Positions 20,056-28,369 of a stretch of 64,000 bases of DNA are shown in pieces. Position 1 is the stretch's first letter. Each line of letters opens with the position of its first letter. The DNA lies in NCBI GenBank assembly GCA_026709085.1, contig JAPOTR010000050.1, positions 1-64,000 of the forward strand. Direction: 5' to 3'. The notes beneath the pieces were generated by a model. That model worked only from the letters and a program-made list of their open reading frames with translations, was not told where the DNA came from and did not search any database. A program made the position numbers and the translations under genes. This DNA comes from Cyanobacteria bacterium MAG CAR3_bin_5 (lineage in GTDB: Bacteria; Cyanobacteriota; Cyanobacteriia; PCC-6307; Cyanobiaceae).

Positions 20056-20135
20056 CAGGATTGATGCGGTTGCCGTAGTGTAACAGCACTTTTTCTTTTG
20101 CGTAGAAAATTGGAAACCCCGGCGGGTAACCCCCG

Positions 20136-20870
20136 CTAGCGCACCCCATGGCTGGCTGACGGCCAGGGCACCAACCTCAGGGCAATGGCCTGAACTGCGG
20201 CCTGGGTGCGGTCACGGGCCCCCAGCTTGTCCAGCAACTGGCCCACGTGGGTTTTCACGGTGCTGATCCCCAGGTGCAGGTTCTCACCAATTTCCCGATT
20301 GGAACATCCTTGAACAATCAGTTGCAGCACCTGCTGTTCTCGCGCCGTGAGCTTGTAGTCCTGCTGGGAACCACGGTCACCATGAGGGGACCATGGCCCG
20401 GTGGCGAGTGCGGGATCCCTGTACCTGCCTCCATTCAGCACAACCCTCAATGCCTGAACGACGGCGCCGGCATCCGCCGAGTTGATGCCAAGGATCCCGT
20501 CACAGTAGGCCTCCGCAATTTCCCGGCTTAATTGAGAATCAGGAAGATTACAGATCAATAAAGCCTTGGGCGCTGTGGGCAGGCGTTTGGCCTGGGAAAT
20601 GAGCGCAAGGGTGTCCCCCTCGACAACCAGGGGCTCAATGCAGACAAGCAGTTGAGGTTGTCGGGAGCGGATCAGAGCAAGGCCGCGGGTTGCGCATGTG
20701 GACAGCTCCAGGGCCAGGGGCTCGGGAAACAGGGCAACACTGATGATCGACACAAGACCGAGAATGTCCTGGCGACCGCAGACCACCACCACGGATGCCC
20801 CGGGTTCGGCGCGCAGAGCCTGGTCCGGGATGGTGGAAGGCTCTTGGAGAGAGGGGCCGTATCGAGGCAT
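20136..20870 (-). CDS. LuxR/NarL-type regulator with a degenerate receiver domain
   Basis: The 244-residue protein has a C-terminal GerE helix-turn-helix (L-T-A-R-E-Q-Q-V-L-Q-L-I-V-Q-G-C-S-N-R-E-I, then S-T-V-K-T-H-V) at about 175-235. The N-terminal 130 residues fit a receiver fold, but the phospho-acceptor region reads Q-L-L-V-C-I-E-P and the conserved Lys near D-G-I-L-G-I-N-S is missing, so phosphotransfer as in classical regulators is unlikely. The start at ATG 20870 avoids a poor N-terminal extension. The next gene upstream on this strand is a second regulator with a changed receiver. Confidence 0.8.
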   Translation of the reverse strand: MPRYGPSLQEPSTIPDQALRAEPGASVVVVCGRQDILGLVSIISVALFPEPLALELSTCATRGLALIRSRQPQLLVCIEPLVVEGDTLALISQAKRLPTAPKALLICNLPDSQLSREIAEAYCDGILGINSADAGAVVQALRVVLNGGRYRDPALATGPWSPHGDRGSQQDYKLTAREQQVLQLIVQGCSNREIGENLHLGISTVKTHVGQLLDKLGARDRTQAAVQAIALRLVPWPSASHGVR

Positions 20871-20986
20871 TGAGTGGGGGTGACGGGTGCTTATTGAGAA
20901 TAATAACCCAAAAACGGCCACAAATGAGATTCAATAAGGAGTCATCTGCAGGCGCCCCCATGCCATGGCCTTTCCCCATGGGGTTA

Positions 20987-21757
20987 TCAGGAAGACCCGG
21001 CCGCCGCGCCACTCTTGTGCAGGCTCGTCTCCATGGCCTGGTGATTCAGACAATCCAGACTGAAACGATATCCCTGCTGCCGCACCGTCTGAACCACGCT
21101 GCCTTCTCTCCCCAATCCCGCCTGCTCCAGCTTGCGCCGCAAGGTGAGCACCTGGGTATCCACGGAGCGGGGGCCGCCACTATGGGGCGGCCAGGCCATG
21201 CGCAACAACTCCTGGCGGCTGCGGGTGGCGCCAGGGGGCATCAACAGGGCACAAAGCAGGGCGAACTCCCGTGGACTCAGTTCCACGGGTTGATCCCGAA
21301 GGGTGACCCTTCGCAAGAGCAGGTGGACATCCAACGGTCCCACACTGACCCGTTCCTTCAGGCTATTGGTGCGACGCAACAGGCCCCGGCAGCGGGCGGC
21401 CAACTCTTCCAGGCCGAAGGGCTTGCATAAAACGTCATCGGCGCCGCCGTCGAGCAACTCCACGGTGGCCTCCGTAGCTGTACGCGCCGTGAGAATCAAC
21501 ACACGACAGCCCAGGGATTCCGCAAGACGCAAGCCTGTTGAATCCTCCAGAAACTCTGTGGTCACCACCAGATCGGGCTTTTCGTTGGCACAGATCTGCA
21601 TGGCTTGACGGGCAGTGGCTACACCTGCGGTCAGGTGGCCGTCCTGTCGCAAACGCTGGGCAAGCACAACCCGCAGTGCCGGATGAGCCTCCAGCACAAG
21701 AATGCGGGTTGTCGGGGTCAGCGACCCGCGGTCAGTTGCGCCAAGGTTGGGCTCCAA
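20987..21757 (-). CDS. OmpR/PhoB-type regulator with an atypical receiver domain
   Basis: A 256-residue regulator with an N-terminal receiver (about 18-130) and a C-terminal winged helix (L-S-P-R-E-F-A-L-L-C-A-L-L and V-Q-T-V-R-Q-Q-G-Y-R-F). The site aligned with the phospho-Asp (normally D-L-V-L-L-D) reads D-L-V-V-T-T-E-F, and the usual acidic pair near the N-terminus is only L-E-A-H. The Thr in I-L-T-A-R-T and the Lys in C-K-P-F-G are kept. Phosphorylation-independent control, as described for NblR-like regulators, is a reasonable inference. The start is a TTG and is uncertain. Confidence 0.85.
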   Translation of the reverse strand: MEPNLGATDRGSLTPTTRILVLEAHPALRVVLAQRLRQDGHLTAGVATARQAMQICANEKPDLVVTTEFLEDSTGLRLAESLGCRVLILTARTATEATVELLDGGADDVLCKPFGLEELAARCRGLLRRTNSLKERVSVGPLDVHLLLRRVTLRDQPVELSPREFALLCALLMPPGATRSRQELLRMAWPPHSGGPRSVDTQVLTLRRKLEQAGLGREGSVVQTVRQQGYRFSLDCLNHQAMETSLHKSGAAAGSS

Positions 21758-21974
21758 AGCAGGCTGGTGCAGATATGGTTAAGCTATCGGTAGAAAAGGT
21801 TTGGCTGCTGCCCAGGCCCGGTCAAACCGAGGTGGGCATTGACCTTTGTAAAGGAAGGAGACATTCGCCAGCCCCGGGACCCCCGGGGCGCCCACCAACC
21901 GGAGAAGCACCCGGAAACCACCACCATCACCCCCATGTGATGCCCCGTTCATCCTTCAGCCTCCCCCAAGACCG

Positions 21975-22238
21975 ATGACGGCCCTTCAAGATCCCGATGC
22001 GATCCGCCACTTCCAATCCCTCTGTGATGCGTGCCGCCATATGGCCCTCCGCGGCTGTAATCCCTCGGAGTTGCGCCTCTACGCGGACGGCTATCTCCAT
22101 TGTCTGGGCCGCAGCCAGCAATTGAATCCCATGGCGCAGCAGCGGTTGGAGGAACTGATTGGCCGCTGGATCCTGGATCCCTCCAGCAGCATCTGGCCGG
22201 AAGGGCACAACCACGGCCTGCATCGCCTTCTCAGCTAA
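21975..22238 (+). CDS. DUF6761 family conserved cyanobacterial protein
   Basis: The 87-residue soluble protein begins M-T-A-L-Q-D-P-D-A-I-R-H-F-Q and carries L-R-L-Y-A-D-G-Y-L-H-C-L and L-E-E-L-I-G-R-W-I-L-D-P-S-S, a pattern I recognise from a small family conserved across cyanobacteria. It is predicted to be all-helical. Function is unknown. The 217-bp gap upstream separates it from the divergent regulator gene at 21757. It is convergent with the glutaredoxin gene. Confidence 0.75.
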   Translation: MTALQDPDAIRHFQSLCDACRHMALRGCNPSELRLYADGYLHCLGRSQQLNPMAQQRLEELIGRWILDPSSSIWPEGHNHGLHRLLS

Positions 22239-22263
22239 CCCTCCACACCGCTCAAGGGGGGAT

Positions 22264-22587
22264 TCAGGACGCCAGGGCCACCTCCATGGTTTCCCGCAGT
22301 TCGCCGGAGTTGTACATCTCGATGAGAATATCGCTGCCGCCAAGGAACTCCCCCTTGAGATACACCTGGGGGATGGTTGGCCAGTCGGTGTAGTCCTTGA
22401 TTCCCTGGCGAATCTCCGGATCCGAGAGCACGTCAAAGGTTTCGTAGGGGACGCCAAGGGCGTTGAGCACCTGCACCACGTTATTGGAAAAACCGCACTG
22501 GGGCATGAGCTTGCTCCCCTTCATGAAGACGAAAACGGGGCTGCTGGCCACCAGGGTTTCAATGCGTTGCTTCAGGACAGGATCCAT
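22264..22587 (-). CDS. grxD: Monothiol glutaredoxin, Grx4/GrxD type
   Basis: A 107-residue CGFS glutaredoxin. The active-site C-G-F-S is at residues 30-33, preceded by the conserved K-G-S; W-P-T-I-P-Q-V-Y and G-G-S-D-I complete the glutathione-binding site. Such proteins bind a [2Fe-2S] cluster as a homodimer or with BolA and pass it on. The BolA gene lies immediately upstream on the same strand (77-bp gap), supporting a joint role in iron-sulfur cluster handling and iron sensing. Confidence 0.95.
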   Translation of the reverse strand: MDPVLKQRIETLVASSPVFVFMKGSKLMPQCGFSNNVVQVLNALGVPYETFDVLSDPEIRQGIKDYTDWPTIPQVYLKGEFLGGSDILIEMYNSGELRETMEVALAS

Positions 22588-22664
22588 GACAGTGGGAAGG
22601 TGGGAGAATGGGCGCCAAGGGGACCGGGACCAAGCCTTGAGGGATTGTGCCTTATGCCGTGTCC

Positions 22665-22898
22665 CTAGTCTGGCGGTGCTGTTGTCAGGGCCAGGGCGTG
22701 AATGGCTTCGCTGGCAAACTGGTTCTTGAGTGCGCCATAGACAAGTTGATGCTGACGCACCCGGGGCAGACCGGCAAACGCTGACGAGGTCACGGAGACC
22801 TGCAGATGATCTCCGGAACCGGTGAGATCCTCAACGGCCACCCGGGCATCGGGAAGGGCTGCGCAGATGGCGGCCTCAACAGCGGCTGGAGTGACCAT
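22665..22898 (-). CDS. BolA family protein
   Basis: The 77-residue product from the ATG at 22898 has the compact BolA fold: [12 protein letters not shown], the helix-loop G-D-H-L-Q-V-S-V, and the segment L-V-Y-G-A-L-K with the invariant-type His in R-V-R-Q-H-Q. BolA proteins partner with monothiol glutaredoxins through a shared [2Fe-2S] cluster. The next gene downstream is exactly such a glutaredoxin. A start three codons upstream is possible. Confidence 0.9.
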   Translation of the reverse strand: MVTPAAVEAAICAALPDARVAVEDLTGSGDHLQVSVTSSAFAGLPRVRQHQLVYGALKNQFASEAIHALALTTAPPD

Positions 22899-22933
22899 GG
22901 TCAGCAAAGCGCACTTGAATCCTAGTCTGCATC

Positions 22934-23512
22934 CTAGCCCGCACTGCCGCCGGGTCCCTGGTACACGGTTTCCGCAAAGCCCAACTCCACCAATTGCTGG
23001 TAGGCCCGGGCGCCCAACGGACTGGTGACTGTCATCAGCTTGATCACGTCCACCAGCAACGGAACCGCTACCTCGGGCTGTTGCCGGCGACGGTAGAGGG
23101 CTGCAAGCCGAAGATTGGCTTCGGCTTGCAGCGTAATGGAACGGCGACCCTTGGTGTCCATTTCCCGGGGCACCCGGGCATCGAGGCCACGGAAGGCGCC
23201 ACTGAGGTCACGATAGAAGCCCGCCAATGCCCGCGCTGCGCTGCGGGCGTCGTCGTAGTTCTTGCGCGCCGTCTCCAGATCCCCTGCCGCGACGGCTTCA
23301 TCCCCCTGGCTCAGGAGGCGTTCCACGGCGTCGGGGTTAAAGCTGGCCTCGGCGGACTGGAGCACCTTGGTGGCGGTGTCCGATGGATCCTGCTCCTGGG
23401 CAAAAGACCCATGGGCAAACGGCAAGACCATGGCCACCGCCAAAGCCGTGAAGCAGCCGGCAGAGGATTGCCAGAGGTTACGCACCGGCAGGGAAACAAT
23501 GATGCAACCCAT
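22934..23512 (-). CDS. Exported helical protein, function unknown
   Basis: The 192-residue protein has a signal peptide ([16 protein letters not shown], cleavage near residue 39) and a helical mature part resembling tetratricopeptide-like pairs: [21 protein letters not shown] and [13 protein letters not shown]. It contains no catalytic motif. Conserved exported proteins of this type occur in marine Synechococcus, and it may act as a periplasmic or lumenal scaffold. The IS605-like element lies just upstream of its start. Confidence 0.7.
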   Translation of the reverse strand: MGCIIVSLPVRNLWQSSAGCFTALAVAMVLPFAHGSFAQEQDPSDTATKVLQSAEASFNPDAVERLLSQGDEAVAAGDLETARKNYDDARSAARALAGFYRDLSGAFRGLDARVPREMDTKGRRSITLQAEANLRLAALYRRRQQPEVAVPLLVDVIKLMTVTSPLGARAYQQLVELGFAETVYQGPGGSAG

Positions 23513-23554
23513 GGTACGGGATCAGGGGGCCGGGCAGCGGGAGGGGGCGCCTGA

Positions 23555-24847
23555 ATGGAGCGAGGGTCTCCGTCCTTTGCATCCTGCTTGCTGGGGCCTG
23601 GCATTCAAGGAGCGCCGTCACAGGATTGCCACCCTCAAGCGCTCCTCAACCCCGTCAAAATCCTGGCATTGCCAGTCCGCTACCGCTGCGAGCCAACATC
23701 ACGACAGAAGATTGCCCTGGCGCAAGCCGTTGGTTGTGCCGGGGTTGTTTGGAACGACGCACTGGCTCTACGTCGGAAGCTGTGCCAAGAGGGCGAGAAG
23801 TACCCAGGCAGCGGGCAGTTGCAGAAGCGCTGCATCACCCAGGCGAAGCGGACTGCTGAACGCTCCTGGCTTGGCGCCGTCTCCGCCTCGATGCTCCAAC
23901 AGTCTGTGCGAGATCCGGACAAAGCCTTCCGTAACCGGTGGAAAGGCAAGTTCCGGGCTCCCCGCTTCAAGAAGCGGTCCAATGCTCAAAGCATCCGCAT
24001 CTGTGGCAAGGAGTTCAGGACAACCGACAGGGGTATCCGTTTCCCAAGGATCGGAGAACGAAACTGCGTTGGAGTCGCCCTCTCCCCAGCCCTCCAAGCT
24101 CCTGCGCCATCATCAAGGACAGGGAGGGCAGGGCGTTACTGTGCCGGTTTTGTGGTGGAGGTGGAGCGCAAGCAACTGGAGCCCAACGGCAAAGCGGTGG
24201 GCATCGACCTGGGCGCGGCATCCCTCGCCGTCGCTTCTGACGGTGAGAAGATCGCCCCTCCCAAGTTTCTGCGTGCTGCGCTGACACGACCGAGGAAACT
24301 CCAGAGGAATCTGAAGCACAAGCAACGTGGCTCACATCGCTTGGCCAAGGCCAGGCTCTTGGTAGCCGGATTGCACACCAAGGTCTCGGACAAGCGTCTC
24401 GACTTCCTGCATGAACTCGGTACTCGATTGATTCGCGAGAACCAAGCGGTCTCCATCGAGAACCTGCACGTGGCAGGGATGGTCAAGAATCGCAAGCTCT
24501 CCAAGGCAATTGCTGATGCCGGTTGGCGAACGTTCAGGACGCTCCTGGAGTACAAGGCTGAACTGTACGGCAGGGTATTGCACGTTGTCTCCCGTTGGCT
24601 GCCAACGTCTCAGGTCCGTTCTGTCTGCGGGCGCAGAGCCGGCAAGAAGCCGTTGAGTGTGCGGGCCTGGACATGCCCAGCCTGTGGCACTGAGCACGAC
24701 CGGGACGTAAATGCTGCACGAAACATCCTCGCCGCCAGCCCGGCGGCGAGGTTAAACGGACGTGGAGCCGAGAGTAAAACCAGTTTGCCGGTGTCTGGCT
24801 GTGAAGCGTCAACCCGTCTTGAAGGAGGAGTGTCATGCTTCTCCTAG
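23555..24847 (+). pseudogene. tnpB: tnpB with two compensating frameshifts and a broken zinc ribbon
   Basis: TnpB is an RNA-guided nuclease related to Cas12. RuvC motifs are visible: G-I-D-L-G with the first Asp, S-I-E-N-L with the Glu, and D-R-D-V-N-A-A-R-N-I with the last Asp. Between about 24055 and 24125 the family sequence (K-L-R-W-S-R-P-L-P-S-P-P-S-S-C) lies in another frame, so one indel shifts the frame and a second restores it; about 22 residues are scrambled. The zinc ribbon reads V-R-S-V-C-G ... C-P-A-C-G, with the first Cys replaced by Arg. The true start is uncertain: family similarity begins near V-K-I-L-A-L-P-V-R-Y-R-C at about 23655. The protein is probably inactive. Confidence 0.8.
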
Positions 24848-24890
24848 AAGGAATCCCCGCTCTTCAGGGCGGGGAGGAAGTCAACGATTA
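23560..24890 (+). mobile_element. IS200/IS605-type element carrying only tnpB
   Basis: The element carries a tnpB-like gene and ends in a hairpin plus a short conserved tail, the pattern of IS605-group right ends. No tnpA (HUH transposase) is present, so it could move only with help in trans. The left boundary is not defined by sequence I can see; the right boundary is near 24885. It sits between a conserved exported-protein gene and a G3E GTPase gene. A decayed relative is at 57253-57415. Confidence 0.75.
24850..24888 (+). other. Right-end hairpin of the IS605-type element (likely omega-RNA 3' region)
   Basis: CCCCGC (24855-24860) pairs with GCGGGG (24869-24874), followed by AGGAAGTCAA. A GC-rich hairpin followed by a short tail just after tnpB matches the right end of IS605-group elements, where the guide scaffold RNA of TnpB ends at the element boundary. 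The base at which host DNA resumes would be the guide start if the RNA is made. Confidence 0.65.
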
Positions 24891-24938
24891 ACCTGGATCC
24901 CTGACTTGCCACAGCACTGCTCACCAGGCACGGTTACC

Positions 24939-26009
24939 ATGACAACCCATCAACCAGCCCCGGACGCCACACCAGAGACAGGAATCCCGGTCACCATCCT
25001 GACGGGATTTCTCGGGGCGGGGAAGACCACGCTGCTCAACCACATTCTCAGCAACCAGGACGGCCTGAAAGTGGCCGTCCTGGTCAACGAGTTCGGTGAG
25101 ATCGGCATTGATAACGACCTGATCGTAACCACCAGCGATATCATGGTGGAGTTGAGCAACGGTTGTATCTGCTGCACCATCAACGGGGAACTGGTGGAGG
25201 CCATGGATCGACTGCTGGCCCAGCCCCAGCGGCTGGATTACGTCATTGTGGAGACGACGGGTCTGGCGGACCCTCTGCCCGTGGCCATGACCTTCCTGAG
25301 CAGCGAACTGCGGGATGAGTGCCGCCTGGACTCCATCATCACCCTGGTGGATGCGGAGAACTTTTCCCTGGATCTGCTGACGGGTGACGTGGGCCGCAGA
25401 CAGATTGTCTACGGCGATATTCTGCTGCTCAACAAGACCGATCTGGTGAGTGAGGAGCGGCTGAAACAGGTGGAGCACTCCCTCCTGCACATCAAGCCGG
25501 ATGCCCGCATTCTCCCCTGCCGGCGCGGCAACGTTCCCCTGGGCCTCCTGCTCAGCGTGGGCCTCTTTGACTCCGATCACTGGCTACAGCTTGAGGATGA
25601 GACCCAACCCGGCCATGACGGCCACCACAGTGGGGACCATCACCACCATCACGGTCACCACCATCACTCCTCGGAGGGGGACGAGTCCGGCGCCATTGAA
25701 GGGTTCACGTCCCTCTCCTTCCGTAGCGATCAACCCCTGGACCTGCGATCCTTTCAGAACTTTCTCGACAATCAGCTTCCCCAGACCGTGTTTCGGGCCA
25801 AGGGGATTCTCTGGTTCCGGGAGAGTGAGCGGCGCCACCTGTTCCACCTGGCCGGCAAACGCTTTTCCATTGACGACGACGACTGGCCTGCCGCCAAACC
25901 CCGCAGCAATCGCCTGGTTCTGATTGGCCGGGACCTGGACCACCCCACCTTGCGGCAGCAACTGGCAGCCTGCCGCGTCGGCGCCAGGGCGGGTGCGGGA
26001 CTTGCCTGA
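24939..26009 (+). CDS. G3E-family GTPase (CobW/ZNG1-like metal chaperone)
   Basis: A 356-residue P-loop GTPase. Walker A G-F-L-G-A-G-K-T is at 23-30, the metal-binding C-I-C-C at 76-79 (G-C-I-C-C), switch E-T-T-G-L-A-D-P, and base-specificity N-K-T-D. A histidine cluster encoded at about 25607-25676 (H-H-H-H-H-G-H-H-H-H) joins the GTPase and C-terminal CobW domains. Such proteins deliver Zn, Co or Ni to client enzymes. The start ATG at 24939 avoids a frame that runs back into the transposon. The iron-type permease begins 8 bp after its stop, so the two probably share a transcript with a metal theme. Confidence 0.88.
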   Translation: MTTHQPAPDATPETGIPVTILTGFLGAGKTTLLNHILSNQDGLKVAVLVNEFGEIGIDNDLIVTTSDIMVELSNGCICCTINGELVEAMDRLLAQPQRLDYVIVETTGLADPLPVAMTFLSSELRDECRLDSIITLVDAENFSLDLLTGDVGRRQIVYGDILLLNKTDLVSEERLKQVEHSLLHIKPDARILPCRRGNVPLGLLLSVGLFDSDHWLQLEDETQPGHDGHHSGDHHHHHGHHHHSSEGDESGAIEGFTSLSFRSDQPLDLRSFQNFLDNQLPQTVFRAKGILWFRESERRHLFHLAGKRFSIDDDDWPAAKPRSNRLVLIGRDLDHPTLRQQLAACRVGARAGAGLA

Positions 26010-26016
26010 GATCCCG

Positions 26017-27555
26017 ATGACTCACCGGCGCCCTTCCCTGACCGTCCTGGTGCTGGTCATCGCCGGCCTGGCCCTGGCTCCCGTGGTGATGGTGGTGTGG
26101 CTGGCGCTGCAGGATCAAGGCATTGCCGAGGGCATCGGCGTTGGCGTGATCAACACCCGCCAACTGAGGGGAACCATCGGCCTGTTGGCCACCGTCGGCC
26201 TCGGGGTGACCCTGCTGGGGGTAACCACCGGCTGGGTCACCGCCTGTTGTCGCTTCCCCGGACGTCGCTTCCTGCGCTCCATTCAACTCCTGCCTCTGGC
26301 CACACCGGCCTACCTGTTGGCGGCGACCCTGGTGGATCTGGGATCCATCCAGGGATGGCGTATCTACGGGTTCGCGTGGGGGGTGGTGGTGCTCAGCCTG
26401 GCCAACTATCCCTATGTCTTCCTGCTCACGACGGACAGCTTCTCCCGCCTGGGCCAGCGGCAACTGGAGGCCTGCCGCACCCTGGGCCTTGGGCCTTGGG
26501 CAAGTTTCTGGCGGGTGGCGCTGCCCCTGACTTTGCCCGCCGTGGGCGCCGGCATTGCCCTTAGCGGCATGGAGGTGGTCAATGAACTGGGGGCTGTGGA
26601 GTTGCTGGGCGTTCCCACCTTGTCCTACGGCATCCTTCAGCGCTGGCAGGAACAGGGCAACCCCACCAGTGCTGCCCAGATGGCCCTGGTTACCCTGGTG
26701 GTGGTGGCCAGCCTGGTGGCCCTGGAGCGCTGGCTCCGTCGCCGCAGCCGCCGTTGGGCCCTGGATGGCCGGAGTGGGCACCCGTCGTTGGTGTGGCCTT
26801 TGGCGGGGTGGCGGGCCGCAGCCGCCCAGGTGATTTGCGTCCTCCCCCCTGCCCTGAGCCTGGGGGCGCCCCTGCTATGGATGAGTCGGCGCTGGCAGGG
26901 AATGGCGGAGGACCCGCAAGAGTTGCTCACCCTGACAGGGAATACCGTGATCCTGGCTTCGGCGGCGGCGGTGCTCACCATTGCCGTAGCCCTGTTCCTG
27001 GCGGTGGCGCGCCGCTGGATCCACCATCCTCTCCTGCAACGCCTGGTATTTGTGGCCTCCATGGGCTATGCCATTCCAGGCACGGTTCTGGCCCTGGGCC
27101 TGTTGGCCCTGGGGGGCCGCCTGGGCTGGACACCGTTAACCCTCCTGGTTCTGGGCTACACGGATCGCTTCATGGCGGTGGGCCGGGGTGGGTTTGACGC
27201 CGCCCTGGAGCGGATTCCCCCCACCATGGAAGAGGCCGCCACCAGTCTGGGCAGCAACTGGTGGCAAACCCTGTGGCGCATCCATTTGCCCCTGCTGGCC
27301 GGTCCCCTGCGGGTGGGGGGCCTGCTGGTGTTTGTGGACACCATCAAGGAGTTGCCCCTCACCTTCGCCCTGCGGCCCTTCAACTTTGACACCCTCTCCG
27401 TGCGGGTGTTCCAGTACGCGGGAGACGAGCGGCTGAACTCCGCCCTGGGGCCGGCCGCCCTGATCCTGATCCTCGGCCTGGTGGCCTCCTTCGCCATGAT
27501 GCGCACCACGGAAACCCTGGAGCCCCGGCAGGAGCCGGTGTCGGTGGGGAGGTGA
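26017..27555 (+). CDS. futB: Iron(III) ABC transporter permease, FutB-like
   Basis: A 512-residue membrane protein with about 12 helices arranged as two homologous halves. Each half carries an EAA loop: E-A-C-R-T-L-G-L-G-P-W-A-S-F near residue 150 and E-A-A-T-S-L-G-S-N-W-W-Q-T near 405. This fused layout is typical of FbpB/FutB permeases for ferric iron. The matching binding protein and ATPase are not in the window, which is common in picocyanobacteria where fut genes are scattered. The start at ATG 26017 gives a short N-terminus before helix 1. Confidence 0.85.
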   Translation: MTHRRPSLTVLVLVIAGLALAPVVMVVWLALQDQGIAEGIGVGVINTRQLRGTIGLLATVGLGVTLLGVTTGWVTACCRFPGRRFLRSIQLLPLATPAYLLAATLVDLGSIQGWRIYGFAWGVVVLSLANYPYVFLLTTDSFSRLGQRQLEACRTLGLGPWASFWRVALPLTLPAVGAGIALSGMEVVNELGAVELLGVPTLSYGILQRWQEQGNPTSAAQMALVTLVVVASLVALERWLRRRSRRWALDGRSGHPSLVWPLAGWRAAAAQVICVLPPALSLGAPLLWMSRRWQGMAEDPQELLTLTGNTVILASAAAVLTIAVALFLAVARRWIHHPLLQRLVFVASMGYAIPGTVLALGLLALGGRLGWTPLTLLVLGYTDRFMAVGRGGFDAALERIPPTMEEAATSLGSNWWQTLWRIHLPLLAGPLRVGGLLVFVDTIKELPLTFALRPFNFDTLSVRVFQYAGDERLNSALGPAALILILGLVASFAMMRTTETLEPRQEPVSVGR

Positions 27556-27588
27556 GGATAAGATGTCAGCAGTAAAGCTCAAGGTTCC

Positions 27589-28242
27589 ATGATAAAAACG
27601 CTGACCGCATCAACCGAAGCGGCCGCTTGGCGTCGGGGGTTGACCGGGGCAATCCGGGCCGCGCTCATGGCGGCGCCCGGGATGCTATTTGCCGGTGCGG
27701 CCTTGGCGGGGGCCGTTCGGTTTTGACCTGAAAAGTTCTGTGGAGCCTTCGAGGCTTTATAGTTTCTGCGAGGAGTTTGATGATAATTTTTTTAATTTTT
27801 ACTGCACCACTGCGCCTAAGCCTCATCCTGATATGGAGTTTTATTACGTGAGCTTTGTACAAAGTGTCGGAGTGTGTGCTGTGCAAGGCATAGGTAAAGA
27901 TATTAATGATACCAGATGGGGATACGAGACAAGATATAAAACTGATATAATATCTAATCAAATAAGATAAAATATGGACTATGGAATGAGAAATTTGATG
28001 ACATTTATTCTCACAGTGCTTTGTACGATAATCCAGAAGATTGGATGATATCAGTTCTAGAAGAAGAAAGATTCTATGGCTATGAATGGATTTTCTTAAG
28101 ACCAAATAATGACATTAAAGAAATACATATTTTTGCTGAAGCGACCAGCAAAGACACCGGATACGTTACTGTGAATTTTGATACATATCTCAACGATTCT
28201 TGTGAAAAGGTAATCTCGCGAAGAGGAGCTGACGTATTTTAG
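27589..28242 (+). pseudogene. Frameshifted, low-GC secreted hypothetical protein
   Basis: An ATG at 27589 gives a 45-residue piece ending in a signal-like helix (A-P-G-M-L-F-A-G-A-A-L-A-G-A-V-R-F, stop 27724). The neighbouring frame then continues from about 27689 to 27970 (K-S-S-V-E-P-S-R-L-Y-S-F-C-E-E-F), and a third stretch from about 27950 to 28242 continues as K-Y-G-L-W-N-E-K-F-D-D-I-Y-S-H. The overlap I-I-S-N/S-N-K at about 27955 suggests a single-base shift in one original gene. Base composition falls sharply after 27740 compared with the neighbours, which points to foreign origin. No family recognised. Confidence 0.5.
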
Positions 28243-28369
28243 TGGCTCTTTTGACGAAAAATCAGGAAGGCATTTGTCCCTTGAAGCCAAGTATGTCTGA
28301 AAACCATCTTACCCCTCGCTACTCAAGTCAGCCCACACTAAACTGACCACAGCCTTATCGGAAACTCCA

